Of a stretch of 64,000 nt of DNA, positions 34,366-43,640 are shown piece after piece (position 1 is the stretch's first letter; each line of letters opens with the position of its first letter). The position numbers and the translations under genes were made by a program. The stretch is taken from positions 248,001 through 312,000 of the forward strand of contig NZ_JADQDO010000003.1 of the NCBI RefSeq assembly GCF_015694465.1. The letters run 5' to 3'. The notes under the pieces were generated by a model. It had not been told where the DNA came from. It was given only the letters and a program-made list of their open reading frames with translations, and ran no database searches. This DNA is from Microvirga alba. Its GTDB lineage: Bacteria; Pseudomonadota; Alphaproteobacteria; Rhizobiales; Beijerinckiaceae.

Positions 34366-35235
34366 TTTGGCGCGCCCGGCGGCGAGAACCAGAAGCAGGA
34401 CTGCCCCCGAAACGAGCCACGCTGTCATGCCGATCGGCTCGCGATTGAGAACGGATGCGATTAGCAACGTGACGAAAGTCTGCAGCAATTGAACCTGGCT
34501 CACACGCGCGATGCCGCCAAGGGCGAGACCCGCATTCCAGGCGAAGAAGCCGAGATACTGGCTCATCAAGGTCACGTAAGCAAAGCCGATCCAGCTCCAG
34601 GCCGGGACCGATGTCGGTGAGGCCGGCATGAGCCAGAATGCGACGGGGACGGTCACGGGCAAGGCCACCACGAGGACCCACGAGATGACTTCCCATCCGG
34701 CAAGCCCGGCGCGGACTAGTTTCGCGGAGAGCACATAGCCTAGAGCGGATGCTGCGACCGCGCCCAGGAGGAAAAGGTCGCCTTGCCTCAGCGAGCCGGC
34801 CCCTTCGAGAAAGGTGAAGCCGGTGACAAGCGCCGCGCCCGCCACTGCCGCCAACCAGAAGGCGGCGCTCGGTCGTTCCCCGGCGATCAGGGTGCTGATG
34901 ACGGAGGTCACAAGCGGCAGGATCCCGAGCACCACCCCACCATGTGCTGCGGGAACGGTTTGCATGGCGAGACCGGTGAAGCCTGGGAACCCCGCGACAA
35001 GACACAAGGCGACAAGAACGAGCGTGCCGAGCTGCTTCCGGCTCGGCCATGGCCTACGCAGAACGACCAGTGTCACGCCAGCGAGAAGCCCTGCGAATGC
35101 CGCACGTCCTGCCGTGACGAAGAATGGGTTGAGATGCTCGACGGCAAGATGCGTGAAGGGCAGCGTGCCGGCGAAAATGCAGACGCCGACAAAGCCGAAC
35201 AACAATCCCAAGGTTTCCCGCCGCATCTTACTCAT
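34354..35235 (-). CDS. EamA/DMT-family membrane transporter
   Basis: A 293-aa integral membrane protein with about ten hydrophobic spans arranged as two EamA repeats (first about 8-135, second about 150-285). Motifs such as FAGTLPFTHLAVEHLNPFFVTAGRAAFAGLL and the second-half SQYLGFFAWNAGLALGGIARVSQVQLLQ are typical of drug/metabolite exporters. I use the ATG at 35235 (MSKMRRETLG); the open frame upstream is not membrane-protein-like. The substrate is unknown. Confidence 0.85.
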   Translation of the reverse strand: MSKMRRETLGLLFGFVGVCIFAGTLPFTHLAVEHLNPFFVTAGRAAFAGLLAGVTLVVLRRPWPSRKQLGTLVLVALCLVAGFPGFTGLAMQTVPAAHGGVVLGILPLVTSVISTLIAGERPSAAFWLAAVAGAALVTGFTFLEGAGSLRQGDLFLLGAVAASALGYVLSAKLVRAGLAGWEVISWVLVVALPVTVPVAFWLMPASPTSVPAWSWIGFAYVTLMSQYLGFFAWNAGLALGGIARVSQVQLLQTFVTLLIASVLNREPIGMTAWLVSGAVLLLVLAAGRAKVRR

Positions 35236-35338
35236 GCTGAAACGCCAGCGCGCCGACGATTGCCGGCGCGACCGTTCCACCCCTTCACTCAGGCATGATC
35301 GTGTCGGACGTCTCGATCTCCGCTTCTTCCGATCATGC

Positions 35339-36817
35339 TCAACGGAAGGGAGGCTCGTCGAAGCTGCGCAGCTTGCGCGAATGCAACGATGAGCGTTGAT
35401 CGCGCAAGATGTCGATGGCGGCAAGGCCGATCATCAAATGCTCGCTCACCGCGCGCTCATAGAAGGCATTCGCCGCGCCCGGCAACTTGATCTCGCCATG
35501 GAGCGGCTTGTCGGAGACGCAGAGCAGCGTGCCGTAGGGCACGCGCAGACGGTATCCCTGCGCCGCGATCGTGCCGCTCTCCATGTCGACCGCGATGGCG
35601 CGGGAGAGGTTGATCTGCCGCCGCTCCTGGCTCCAGCGGAGTTCCCAGTTGCGGTCGTCGTAGGTCACGACAGTGCCGGTGCGCAGCCGCCTTTTGAGTT
35701 CCTCACCCCGTTCCCCCGTGACGCGCGCGGCGGCCTCCTGCAGGGCCAGCTGCACCTCGGCGAGAGCCGGGATCGGGATTTCCGTCGGCACGGCCTCATC
35801 AAGGATGCGATCGCGGCGGAGATAGCCGTGAGCAAGCACGTAGTCGCCGATGGTCTGCGATTGCCGTAAGCCCCCGCAATGCCCGACCATCAGCCAGCAA
35901 TGCGGACGCAGGACAGCGAGATGGTCCGTGATGTTCTTGGCGTTCGAGGGGCCGACGCCGATATTCACCAGGGTCACGCCATGCCCGTCGCGATGAACGA
36001 GGTGATAGGCGGGCATCTGGAAACGGTGCCAGGGCGAAGATCCCACCAGCTCGGCGACGGCCGCCTCGTCGAGCCCGCGCTCGATGGTGATGCCACCCGG
36101 CAAAACCAGCTTGATGTAGGGGCTCTCGTCCTTCGCCAATTCGCCGACCGCCCAGCGAACGAACTGATCCACATAGCGATGGTAGTTGGTCAAAAGGATC
36201 CAGGGTTGGATCGAGCGCCAGTCGCTGCCGGTGTAATGCACGAGGCGGCGGAGCGAATAGTCGCTGCGGGCCGCATCGAAGAGCGCCAGCGGGCGCGGTT
36301 CGTTCTCGTGGAAGATCCAGGTGCCATCGGCAATCTCGTCACCGACCTTCGCAAGGAGCGGCGTCGGGAAATGCTGTGCGAGTTCGGCCGCCGAATGCGC
36401 GCCCCGCCCGAGTTCGTCGCCGCGCTCGAAAACGTAAGGATAGGGAATTTCCTGATCGCTCACCCCGACTTCCAGCGTCGCGCCATAGTCGCGCACGAGG
36501 TAATTCAGTTGTTCCTGCAGATAGCTTTTAAAGAAGGCGGGCTGCGTCACGGTCGTTGCGTAAACACCCGGCCCCTGGAACTTGGCATAGGCGCGCTGCT
36601 TGACCGGCGGCACCGAGTTGGCCCGGTAGATGACGCGAAGTTCGGGATACCGAAAACGGGCCCGCTCGCTGGCGGTCGGCGCTATGCCGGTGGCGAAGAA
36701 ATGCTCAAGCGCATGGCGTTGCGCGTCGATGGCGGCGTCATGCAGCCGGATGAGCTGAGCGACTGCTTCTTCGGGAGTGGCGACGGATTTGAAGGCTGAA
36801 ATGTGATCGGCGGGCAC
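35339..36817 (-). CDS. amn: AMP nucleosidase
   Basis: Cytoplasmic enzyme that hydrolyses AMP to adenine and ribose-5-phosphate, adjusting adenylate pools. The length is 492 aa. The N-terminal AMN domain (about 10-170) is followed by a nucleoside-phosphorylase-like domain with TLVNIGVGPSNAKNITDHLAVLRP, LMVGHCGGLRQSQ and VDMESGTIAAQGYR (active-site Glu). The start is GTG with GAGAAG upstream. The 107-bp stretch to the next SDR gene contains nothing recognised. Confidence 0.94.
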   Translation of the reverse strand: MPADHISAFKSVATPEEAVAQLIRLHDAAIDAQRHALEHFFATGIAPTASERARFRYPELRVIYRANSVPPVKQRAYAKFQGPGVYATTVTQPAFFKSYLQEQLNYLVRDYGATLEVGVSDQEIPYPYVFERGDELGRGAHSAAELAQHFPTPLLAKVGDEIADGTWIFHENEPRPLALFDAARSDYSLRRLVHYTGSDWRSIQPWILLTNYHRYVDQFVRWAVGELAKDESPYIKLVLPGGITIERGLDEAAVAELVGSSPWHRFQMPAYHLVHRDGHGVTLVNIGVGPSNAKNITDHLAVLRPHCWLMVGHCGGLRQSQTIGDYVLAHGYLRRDRILDEAVPTEIPIPALAEVQLALQEAAARVTGERGEELKRRLRTGTVVTYDDRNWELRWSQERRQINLSRAIAVDMESGTIAAQGYRLRVPYGTLLCVSDKPLHGEIKLPGAANAFYERAVSEHLMIGLAAIDILRDQRSSLHSRKLRSFDEPPFR

Positions 36818-36923
36818 GTGGACTTCTCATTTTTGTGTCTCGTGCCTCAAGGGTCATACACTGTTTCATCGAAGAACCCAACTGCCTTAATTCAAGGATT
36901 TGGGTTCCGCAGCGTCACGACCA

Positions 36924-37610
36924 TCAAAACGGTATCGCGTCTCCCTGCCAATCGAAAAAGCCGCCCGTTTCTTTCAGTGTCAGCCGATCGACAAGTTTCA
37001 CGAGTCCGGCGGCGCTCTGTTGCACCGAAATATCCGCTCCCGAACCACCCATGTCGGTTTGGACCCAGCCCGGATGCACGGCAATCGCCGCGATCCCGTC
37101 CACCGCAAGGTCGGTCGCGAGTCCCTGCATGACCTTGTTCACGGCGGCCTTGGAGGCGCGATAGGCGATCCGGTCCGATTTTGCGTAAGACAGGGAGCCC
37201 ATGCGGCTCGATATCGTGACGATCTTGGCCTGCGGCGATCGACGCAACTGGGGCAAGAACGCCTGCACGACCCGCAAGGGCCCGAGCGTATTCACCCGCA
37301 ACGTGTCGAGAAAGCCCTCGAAATCCATGTTGAGGGTCGACTGCCGGTCAGGGCCGATGATGCCAGCATTGTTGATGAGCACATCGACCGGCTCGTTCAC
37401 GCGGCTCGCAGCGTCGGCGATCGAGGCCTCGTCGCGAACGTCCAGCTTGAGCAATTCAAGCCGGCCGTTCTTGACGAAGGCCTCCCATTCGGCGGGCACC
37501 TGACCCGGATCGCGAACCGTCCCGATCACGCGATCTCCACGGGACAACAGGATGCGGGTCAGCTCTTGGCCGATTCCACGTCCGATGCCCGTGATGAGGT
37601 ATGTGCCCAT
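36924..37610 (-). CDS. Short-chain dehydrogenase/reductase
   Basis: A 228-aa classical SDR. The NAD(P)-binding motif TGIGRGIG is at the N-terminus and NNAG lies near residue 86. The catalytic Ser is in VTISSRMGSL and YRASK carries the catalytic Tyr/Lys pair. The arrangement resembles the sniffer/C-factor type of SDR. It lies 9 bp after ettA, so it is probably co-transcribed; the substrate is unknown. Confidence 0.88.
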   Translation of the reverse strand: MGTYLITGIGRGIGQELTRILLSRGDRVIGTVRDPGQVPAEWEAFVKNGRLELLKLDVRDEASIADAASRVNEPVDVLINNAGIIGPDRQSTLNMDFEGFLDTLRVNTLGPLRVVQAFLPQLRRSPQAKIVTISSRMGSLSYAKSDRIAYRASKAAVNKVMQGLATDLAVDGIAAIAVHPGWVQTDMGGSGADISVQQSAAGLVKLVDRLTLKETGGFFDWQGDAIPF

Positions 37611-37619
37611 GACAAGTCT

Positions 37620-39272
37620 CTAGCGCGAGAACTTCTTGTACTTGATGCGGTGGGGAATCGTGGAATCCACACCGAGGCGGCGCTTCTTGTCTGCCTCGTA
37701 ATCCGCGAAGTTGCCCTCGAACCATTCCACATGGCTGTCGCCCTCGAAGGCGAGGATGTGGGTGGCGATACGATCGAGGAACCAGCGATCGTGGCTGATG
37801 ATAACGGCGCAGCCCGCGTAATCTTCCAGCGCCTCTTCGAGCGCGCGGAGCGTATCCACGTCGAGGTCGTTGGTCGGCTCGTCGAGGAGCAGGACGTTCG
37901 CGCCCGACTTCAGGATCTTGGCGAGGTGCACGCGGTTGCGCTCACCGCCTGAGAGCACGCCGACCTTCTTCTGCTGGTCCGCGCCCTTGAAGTTGAATGC
38001 GCCGCAATAGGCCCGCGCATTGATTTCGCGCTTGCCGAGATAGAGCACCTCGTTGCCGCCCGAGATTTCCTCGTAGAGCGTCTTGTTCGGGTCGAGGGAG
38101 TCACGGCTCTGGTCCACATAGCCGAGCTTCACGCTCTCACCAATGGAGATCTTGCCCTCGTCCGGCTGCTCCTGGCCGTTGATCATGCGGAACAGGGTCG
38201 TCTTACCGGCGCCGTTCGGGCCGATGATGCCGACGATGCCGCCCGGCGGCAGCTTGAAGGACAATCCGTCGATCAGCAGCTTGTCACCGAAGGCTTTTTT
38301 CAGACCGTCGAACTCGATGACGTTGTTGCCCAGGCGCTCGGCGATCGGGATGATGATCTGCGCGGTCGTCGGGGCCTTCTCGTTCGCCTTGGCGACGAGG
38401 TCCTCATAGCGCTGGATACGAGCCTTCGACTTGGCCTGACGGGCCTTCGGCGAGGCCGAAACCCATTCGCGCTCGCGCTCGATGGTGCGCTTGTGCGCCT
38501 CATCCTCGCGCCCCTCCTGCTCAAGGCGCTTCTGCTTCTGCTCCAGCCACGAGGAGTAGTTGCCCTCATAAGGAATGCCGCGGCCACGGTCGAGTTCGAG
38601 AATCCAGCCGGTGACGTTGTCCAGGAAGTAACGGTCGTGGGTGACGATCAGGATCGCGCCGGGATAGGAGCGCAGATGCCCTTCGAGCCAGCCGGTCGTC
38701 TCGGCGTCCAAATGGTTGGTCGGCTCGTCGAGGAGCAGCAGTTCCGGCTGTTCGAGCAGAAGCTTGCAGAGCGCGACACGGCGGCGCTCACCGCCCGAGA
38801 GCTTATCGACGCCCCAGTCGTCCGGCGGGCAGCGAAGCGCGTCCATGGCCTGATCGACCTTGGAATCGAGATCCCACAGGCCCTTCGCCTCGATCTCGTC
38901 CTGAAGGCGGGTCATCTCGTCCGCCGTCTCTTCCGAGTAGTTCATGGCGAGATCGTTATAGCGGGTGAGGATCGCCTGCTGCGGGGCTACGCCTTCCAGC
39001 ACGTTCTCGCGCACCGTCTTCGTCGGGTCGAGCTGCGGCTCCTGCGGCAGGTAGCCGACGCGCGCGCCTTCCGCGACCCAGCCCTCGCCGTTCCAGTCCG
39101 TGTCGATGCCGGCCATAATGCGCAAGAGCGTCGATTTACCCGCGCCGTTGACGCCGAGCACGCCGATCTTTGCGTCCGGGTAGAAGGACAGGTGAATATT
39201 GTCCAGGACCTTCTTCCCGCTGGAATAGGTCTTGGTGAGGCCACGCATGTGGTAGATGAACTGACGAGACAC
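37620..39272 (-). CDS. ettA: Energy-dependent translational throttle protein EttA (ABC-F ATPase)
   Basis: A 550-aa soluble twin-ABC protein that binds the ribosomal E site and gates elongation according to ATP/ADP. Both cassettes are intact: GVNGAGKST with [32 protein letters not shown], and GPNGAGKTT with [33 protein letters not shown] positively charged linker (about 250-300) joins them. The arm insertion in the first domain and the C-terminus [10 protein letters not shown] fit EttA. There are no membrane domains. Confidence 0.96.
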   Translation of the reverse strand: MSRQFIYHMRGLTKTYSSGKKVLDNIHLSFYPDAKIGVLGVNGAGKSTLLRIMAGIDTDWNGEGWVAEGARVGYLPQEPQLDPTKTVRENVLEGVAPQQAILTRYNDLAMNYSEETADEMTRLQDEIEAKGLWDLDSKVDQAMDALRCPPDDWGVDKLSGGERRRVALCKLLLEQPELLLLDEPTNHLDAETTGWLEGHLRSYPGAILIVTHDRYFLDNVTGWILELDRGRGIPYEGNYSSWLEQKQKRLEQEGREDEAHKRTIEREREWVSASPKARQAKSKARIQRYEDLVAKANEKAPTTAQIIIPIAERLGNNVIEFDGLKKAFGDKLLIDGLSFKLPPGGIVGIIGPNGAGKTTLFRMINGQEQPDEGKISIGESVKLGYVDQSRDSLDPNKTLYEEISGGNEVLYLGKREINARAYCGAFNFKGADQQKKVGVLSGGERNRVHLAKILKSGANVLLLDEPTNDLDVDTLRALEEALEDYAGCAVIISHDRWFLDRIATHILAFEGDSHVEWFEGNFADYEADKKRRLGVDSTIPHRIKYKKFSR

Positions 39273-39280
39273 TGAAAAAG

Positions 39281-39321
39281 CCTGCTAACGGGGTTGAAGG
39301 AGTTGCGCGTCAGTTAGCAGG
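39281..39321. repeat. Inverted repeat upstream of ettA
   Basis: CCTGCTAAC (39281-39289) and GTTAGCAGG (39313-39321) are perfect 9-bp complements separated by 23 bases, ending 9 bp before the ettA start. They could be a leader hairpin or an operator; no known motif is recognised. Confidence 0.5.
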
Positions 39322-39410
39322 GGGGGAGGGCCGGAGCAAGGCGGACAAGTGACGGGCGAGTGCCTGATCAGAGAAAGCGGAATCCTGTTTTGCCGAAAGA
39401 TCACGCGGCT

Positions 39411-40754
39411 TCAGAGACCGAACGGATATGTTTCCGGCATCCCCTCGCTATGGGCGTGCGACAGCGGCGTCACGGCCTTCGTCTTGTCGAACCAGACGAA
39501 CGCGTCGAACTGCTCAGCGAGGATCGCCTCGAAATAATGGCTGTAAAGCTCACTTTCGGGCCGATAGATCACGCCGATGGCCCGTTCCAGGCGCGGGCGG
39601 GATAGAGCGTCGATCAGTTCGTTCTGCCCGTTTTCCCGCCAATCGGTCAGAAAACGGCCAAGCCCCGCATCCCGGAAAAGCCGCTCGTGGCTGTCCGACC
39701 GCGCGGGCCGCACGTCCTTGACCTCCATAGGCGCATCCCAATCGCTCGCGGCAGCAACCGTCCCGCGATCCGTGCCGAAGCCGATGAGCACCGCCTTGTC
39801 GCGGTAGGACGTACGGCAAAGCCCGCCGATATTGAACTCGCCCTGCCAGCCCATCGCGGTGGCTGACGCGTCGCCGATGTGGGAATTATGCGCCCAGATG
39901 ACCGCCCTGGCCCCTTCCCGCCTGGCCAGCAGGCTCTCGAGGGTCTCGAACATGTGCCGGTCGCGCAGGTTCCAGGATTCCGTCGCGCCCTCATACATGA
40001 TCCGGTAATAATGCTCTGCCGCGTGGACGATCTTGGCGTTCTGAATGGCATCCAGAAACTCGTCGCTGCCGTCGGCCCCCAGATAATCGAGCCGGTGGTC
40101 CAGCATGGTCTGAAGCTGGGCGAGCAGCGCCCGGTCGCAGGGTCGCTTCTGGCCGGTCAGAACGGCCTTTCCGTAGCGTGCAGGGTCGGACTGCCAGGGG
40201 CTGAGGCAACCAAAGCGCGCCCTCGCCTCCTCGGCGGCTTGTCGATCGACCCTGTCGAGATAGTCGAGTACCGCACGGATCGATGTGTTCAGGCTGTAGA
40301 TATCGAGGCCCCGGAACTCGACCTGGGCGGCTGCCGGACGGTCCTTGTTGTAGGCCCGCATCCAGTTGACGAAATCGGCCACCTCCCCATTGCGCCACAT
40401 CCAGGTGGGAAAGCGCTCGAACGCCACGTCCTCACCCCGGGGAACGGGTTTATGCCGCACATAAGCGTCGATCCGCGCCGCGTCCGGCCAATCGGCCTCG
40501 ACGGCGACGACGGTGAAGCCATGCTCTTCGATCAGCCGCCGCGTGATCGCCGCGCGGGCGCGATAAAACTCCGACGTGCCATGCGTCGCCTCGCCGAGAA
40601 GCACCACATGGGCATCGGCGAAGCGGTCGAACATTGCGCCGAAAGCCTGACCATCCGAGAGAGGCGGAAGCGGTTCGCCCTGATCGCGCAGGGTGCCAAC
40701 CGCCTCCTTGATGGCCGCTTCGCTCTCACTCCGCTGCCAGCGCAACCAGGCCAT
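39411..40754 (-). CDS. Erythromycin esterase-family protein
   Basis: A 447-aa protein from the ATG at 40754 (MAWLRWQRSESEAA), with GGGAGTG upstream; the longer open frame runs into the upstream SDR gene and is rejected. Family motifs include HVVLLGEATHGTSEFYRAR (E55, H58), VVAVEADWPDAARIDAYV, FPTWMWRNGEVADFVNWMRAYN and RAVIWAHNSHIGDASAT. The superfamily contains the macrolide esterases EreA/EreB and many chromosomal members of unknown substrate. Homology alone is not evidence of macrolide resistance. Confidence 0.85.
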   Translation of the reverse strand: MAWLRWQRSESEAAIKEAVGTLRDQGEPLPPLSDGQAFGAMFDRFADAHVVLLGEATHGTSEFYRARAAITRRLIEEHGFTVVAVEADWPDAARIDAYVRHKPVPRGEDVAFERFPTWMWRNGEVADFVNWMRAYNKDRPAAAQVEFRGLDIYSLNTSIRAVLDYLDRVDRQAAEEARARFGCLSPWQSDPARYGKAVLTGQKRPCDRALLAQLQTMLDHRLDYLGADGSDEFLDAIQNAKIVHAAEHYYRIMYEGATESWNLRDRHMFETLESLLARREGARAVIWAHNSHIGDASATAMGWQGEFNIGGLCRTSYRDKAVLIGFGTDRGTVAAASDWDAPMEVKDVRPARSDSHERLFRDAGLGRFLTDWRENGQNELIDALSRPRLERAIGVIYRPESELYSHYFEAILAEQFDAFVWFDKTKAVTPLSHAHSEGMPETYPFGL

Positions 40755-40818
40755 GGCCGCCACTCCCGAGGCTGAAGCAAAACCTACTAACGGCTGCCCC
40801 GGTTGCGCTGTTCCGAGT

Positions 40819-41517
40819 TTACAACCCGCGAACGAGCCCGCCGTCGACCATGATGTTCTGGCCGGTGATGTAGCCCGCATCGTCCGAGAGCAGGAACGCC
40901 GTGGTCTTCGCCACCTCGGCCATGGTGCCATAGCGCCCCATCGGAATGCGGGCCATGCGGTCGGATTTTTCCGGCAGGCTGTCAATGAAGCCCGGCAGGA
41001 GATTGTTCATGCGGATGCCTGCTTTGGCATAGCGGTCCGCGTAGAGCTTCGCGAAGGAGGCGAGCGCCGTGCGCAACGCCGCCGAAACCGGAAAGTCCGG
41101 ATCGGGCTCGAAGGCGGCAAAGCTCGAGATGTTGACGAGGGCCCCCTTCCCCGCCTTCTCCATGACCGGGGTCACGAGGCGGGCCATGCGCACCACGTTC
41201 ATAAGCACGACGTCGAGCCCCTTGTGCCAATCCTCATCGGGGATGGCGAGAAGATCACCCTTCGGCGGATGGCCGGTATGGTTCACAACCGCGTCGACGC
41301 GGCCATAGCGGTCGAGCGTCGTTTTGACGAGCCGCTCCAGATCGGCCGGTTCCGTCACGGACCCTTGCACGGCGAGAGCCTCCGTCTCGCGGGCGATGGC
41401 TTGCAGATTATCCGAGCGCGCAAGCAGTGCGAGACGATAACCGCGTGCGTGCAGCTCTTTTGCAATGGCCGCGCCCATTCCCTGGCTGGCGGCGGTGACG
41501 ATGGCGACAGGACTCAT
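40819..41517 (-). CDS. SDR-fold protein lacking the YxxxK catalytic pair
   Basis: A 232-aa Rossmann-fold protein of the SDR family. The nucleotide motif TAASQGMGAAIAKEL is at 8-22 and the C-terminal DGGLVRGL tail is normal. The usual NNAG is NHTG (79-82). Where the catalytic Tyr-x-x-x-Lys should follow the Ser (132), the sequence reads FPVSAALR (142-149). Thus the Tyr and Lys are replaced, probably by Val and Leu. It may bind a dinucleotide without classical oxidoreductase chemistry. It lies between an MscS gene and the esterase-family gene on the same strand. Confidence 0.8.
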   Translation of the reverse strand: MSPVAIVTAASQGMGAAIAKELHARGYRLALLARSDNLQAIARETEALAVQGSVTEPADLERLVKTTLDRYGRVDAVVNHTGHPPKGDLLAIPDEDWHKGLDVVLMNVVRMARLVTPVMEKAGKGALVNISSFAAFEPDPDFPVSAALRTALASFAKLYADRYAKAGIRMNNLLPGFIDSLPEKSDRMARIPMGRYGTMAEVAKTTAFLLSDDAGYITGQNIMVDGGLVRGL

Positions 41518-41580
41518 GAAAACATTCCCTCAGCGATCCGTCGAAGGGGCCACAGATAGCCGAAGACTTCAAGGCCGCGT

Positions 41581-43524
41581 TCATGCCTCGGGCGACTTGG
41601 GGGACCCGTTGAGGGTCGTAAGCGCCGCAGCCTTCACCACATCCGGGTTATCCACCCCCGGCGGCATCTGAACGACCACCTGCGGCCGGGCGAAATCGAC
41701 GCCCTCACGGGCAAAGGCATCGCGGATGCGGTGGAAGACCTCCCGTCGCAGTGCGAATTGCTCACCCGGCTTGGAGGTGAACTTCACGCCCACCACGAGC
41801 CCGTATTGCTCCATGCGTCGCACGCCCTGGAACTTCAGCGGCTGGAGCAGATGGGGCATGAGTTCGGGATCGCTGTTCAGCTCCGCCGCGATCTGTTTCA
41901 CGATCTTTTTCGCTTTAACGAGATCCGTGTCGAAGGCGATCGTGAACTCGATCTTCACGATGGTGTAGTCGCGGCTGTGATTGACGATCTGCCGGATCTC
42001 GCCGAACGGCACCGTATAGAGCGGGCCGCGCGGATGGCGCAGGCGCAACGAGCGGATCGACATCTTCTCGACATTGCCTTTCGCGTTGCCAATCTCGATG
42101 AACTCGCCGAGGCGGAAGGCGTCGTCCGCCAGGAAAAACAAACCGGAAATCACGTCCTTCACCAAGGTCTGCGATCCGAAGCCGATGGCAATGCCGAGAA
42201 CACCGGCACCCGCCAGCATGGGGCCGATATTCACGCCGAGCGAGGCGAGGATCACCATGCCCGTTACGACGGCGATGAAGATCCCCGTCGCGGCGCGCAA
42301 GAGCGGCAGAAAGGTCTCGATGCGGGTCGAGGTCCTGGTGTGCCCCGGCTCCTCGGCGTGCTCCCCCTCACCATGCGCAGGCGGGCTATAGGAATCCAAC
42401 GCCGTGCGCGCGAGTTCCCACAACATCAGGGCGAGCGCGCAGGCGACACCGGTATCGATCAACGCCCGCACAACAGGTTGCCCGATCCTGTCCGAGGCAA
42501 GGGTCAACGGATTGATGCCCCAGATGACGGCCAAGCCCAGCCAATACGCCGCGAAAACGGCAAGGCGCGCGCAGCGCCTGAGCGCCTGCCGCCAAGGCCG
42601 CGTTTCATCGGCAGCGACGTCTGGTTTCACGAACAGGAAGACCAGCACGACACCCAGCAGGAGAACGCTTCCAGCTCCTTTGACGAAGGCGAAACCGCCC
42701 TGATTGACGGAAGAAACCAAGGTCATGATGGCGGTCAGCCCCAGCATGAAATTGGAAACGCCATACCAATGGGGGCGAATGTATTGGACGATAATATCGC
42801 CCTTCTCGTGCGGCAACTCCCAATCGAGGGGCAAGGTATCCCGAAAAGCCTTCAGCACCGCGAACCCCGTGCCGATGAACACGAGCCACAGGATCGTCGC
42901 GAGCGCCAGCCGCGCCTCCGGCTCGACGCCGGCAATCCGCATCAGGCCCAGGCCAATATAGCTGAAGACCAGGATACCGAGGCAGAGCTGGATCCGTTGC
43001 AGGGGCCGGCGGGCGATTTCGGCGGCTGCGGGCTTGATGAAGGTCCGCAAGAAGGCGCCCACGATGTGAACGACGCTCCAGGCCAGGGCGATGGAAAGCG
43101 CGGTCGAGCGGATGGGAGATCCTTTGAACGCGAAGAAGACCAAGGACGGCAGAGGAATCAGAAGGCTCAGAAGGAAGGTTCCGCCGCGACCCGGCCCGAC
43201 TTTCTGCGGATTGCGTGAGCGCCAGAAGCGCCTTGCGAGCTGCTCAAGCACATAGCCCGCCAGGATCGCGGCCGTAACCGTCAGCAGAAGGAGCAGCATG
43301 GCGCGGAGCGGAGGACGGTCATCGACGATCCACTGGATCGTCCGTCTAAGGGCATCCGGAAGGCGATCGAACCCCCGTCCGACCGTCTCGGCATGGACCG
43401 CGATTTTCTCCGCCGCCTCTTCCGACGCGCCGACGAGGGCCGATGCATCTTCCTGCGCAGACGCCGCCCCGCTCCCTGCGAGGAAAACGCCGATACCAAT
43501 TGCACCCGAACCGAACCGCGTCAT
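41581..43524 (-). CDS. Large MscS-family mechanosensitive channel
   Basis: A 647-aa inner-membrane protein from the ATG at 43524, which begins with a signal peptide ending GAASAQ. A short periplasmic part (to about 75) is followed by around ten membrane spans. The MscS pore and beta domain come next: GVLGIAIGFGSQTLVKDVISGLFFL, then EFIEIGNAKGNVEKMSIRSLRLRHPRGPLYTVPFGEI. The C-terminal alpha/beta domain is about 560-640. The size is like the YbiO/YnaI class of multi-span MscS channels that release solutes on hypo-osmotic stress. Confidence 0.9.
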   Translation of the reverse strand: MTRFGSGAIGIGVFLAGSGAASAQEDASALVGASEEAAEKIAVHAETVGRGFDRLPDALRRTIQWIVDDRPPLRAMLLLLLTVTAAILAGYVLEQLARRFWRSRNPQKVGPGRGGTFLLSLLIPLPSLVFFAFKGSPIRSTALSIALAWSVVHIVGAFLRTFIKPAAAEIARRPLQRIQLCLGILVFSYIGLGLMRIAGVEPEARLALATILWLVFIGTGFAVLKAFRDTLPLDWELPHEKGDIIVQYIRPHWYGVSNFMLGLTAIMTLVSSVNQGGFAFVKGAGSVLLLGVVLVFLFVKPDVAADETRPWRQALRRCARLAVFAAYWLGLAVIWGINPLTLASDRIGQPVVRALIDTGVACALALMLWELARTALDSYSPPAHGEGEHAEEPGHTRTSTRIETFLPLLRAATGIFIAVVTGMVILASLGVNIGPMLAGAGVLGIAIGFGSQTLVKDVISGLFFLADDAFRLGEFIEIGNAKGNVEKMSIRSLRLRHPRGPLYTVPFGEIRQIVNHSRDYTIVKIEFTIAFDTDLVKAKKIVKQIAAELNSDPELMPHLLQPLKFQGVRRMEQYGLVVGVKFTSKPGEQFALRREVFHRIRDAFAREGVDFARPQVVVQMPPGVDNPDVVKAAALTTLNGSPKSPEA

Positions 43525-43610
43525 CGCCTGACACCTCGCTTCATAGCCGCCGGGCATACGAGACGTTCCGGCGTTTTTCTATGAGATACGATTAGATAGG
43601 GTGCCGCGAC

Positions 43611-43631
43611 GGCATTGACAGAAACAATGCC
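43611..43631 (-). terminator. Hairpin after the peptide-transport operon
   Basis: GGCATTG and CAATGCC (7-bp stem, seven-base loop) lie 10 bp beyond the M14 peptidase stop. No T tract follows on the minus strand, so termination is uncertain. Confidence 0.4.
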
Positions 43632-43640
43632 TAGAAGGAT

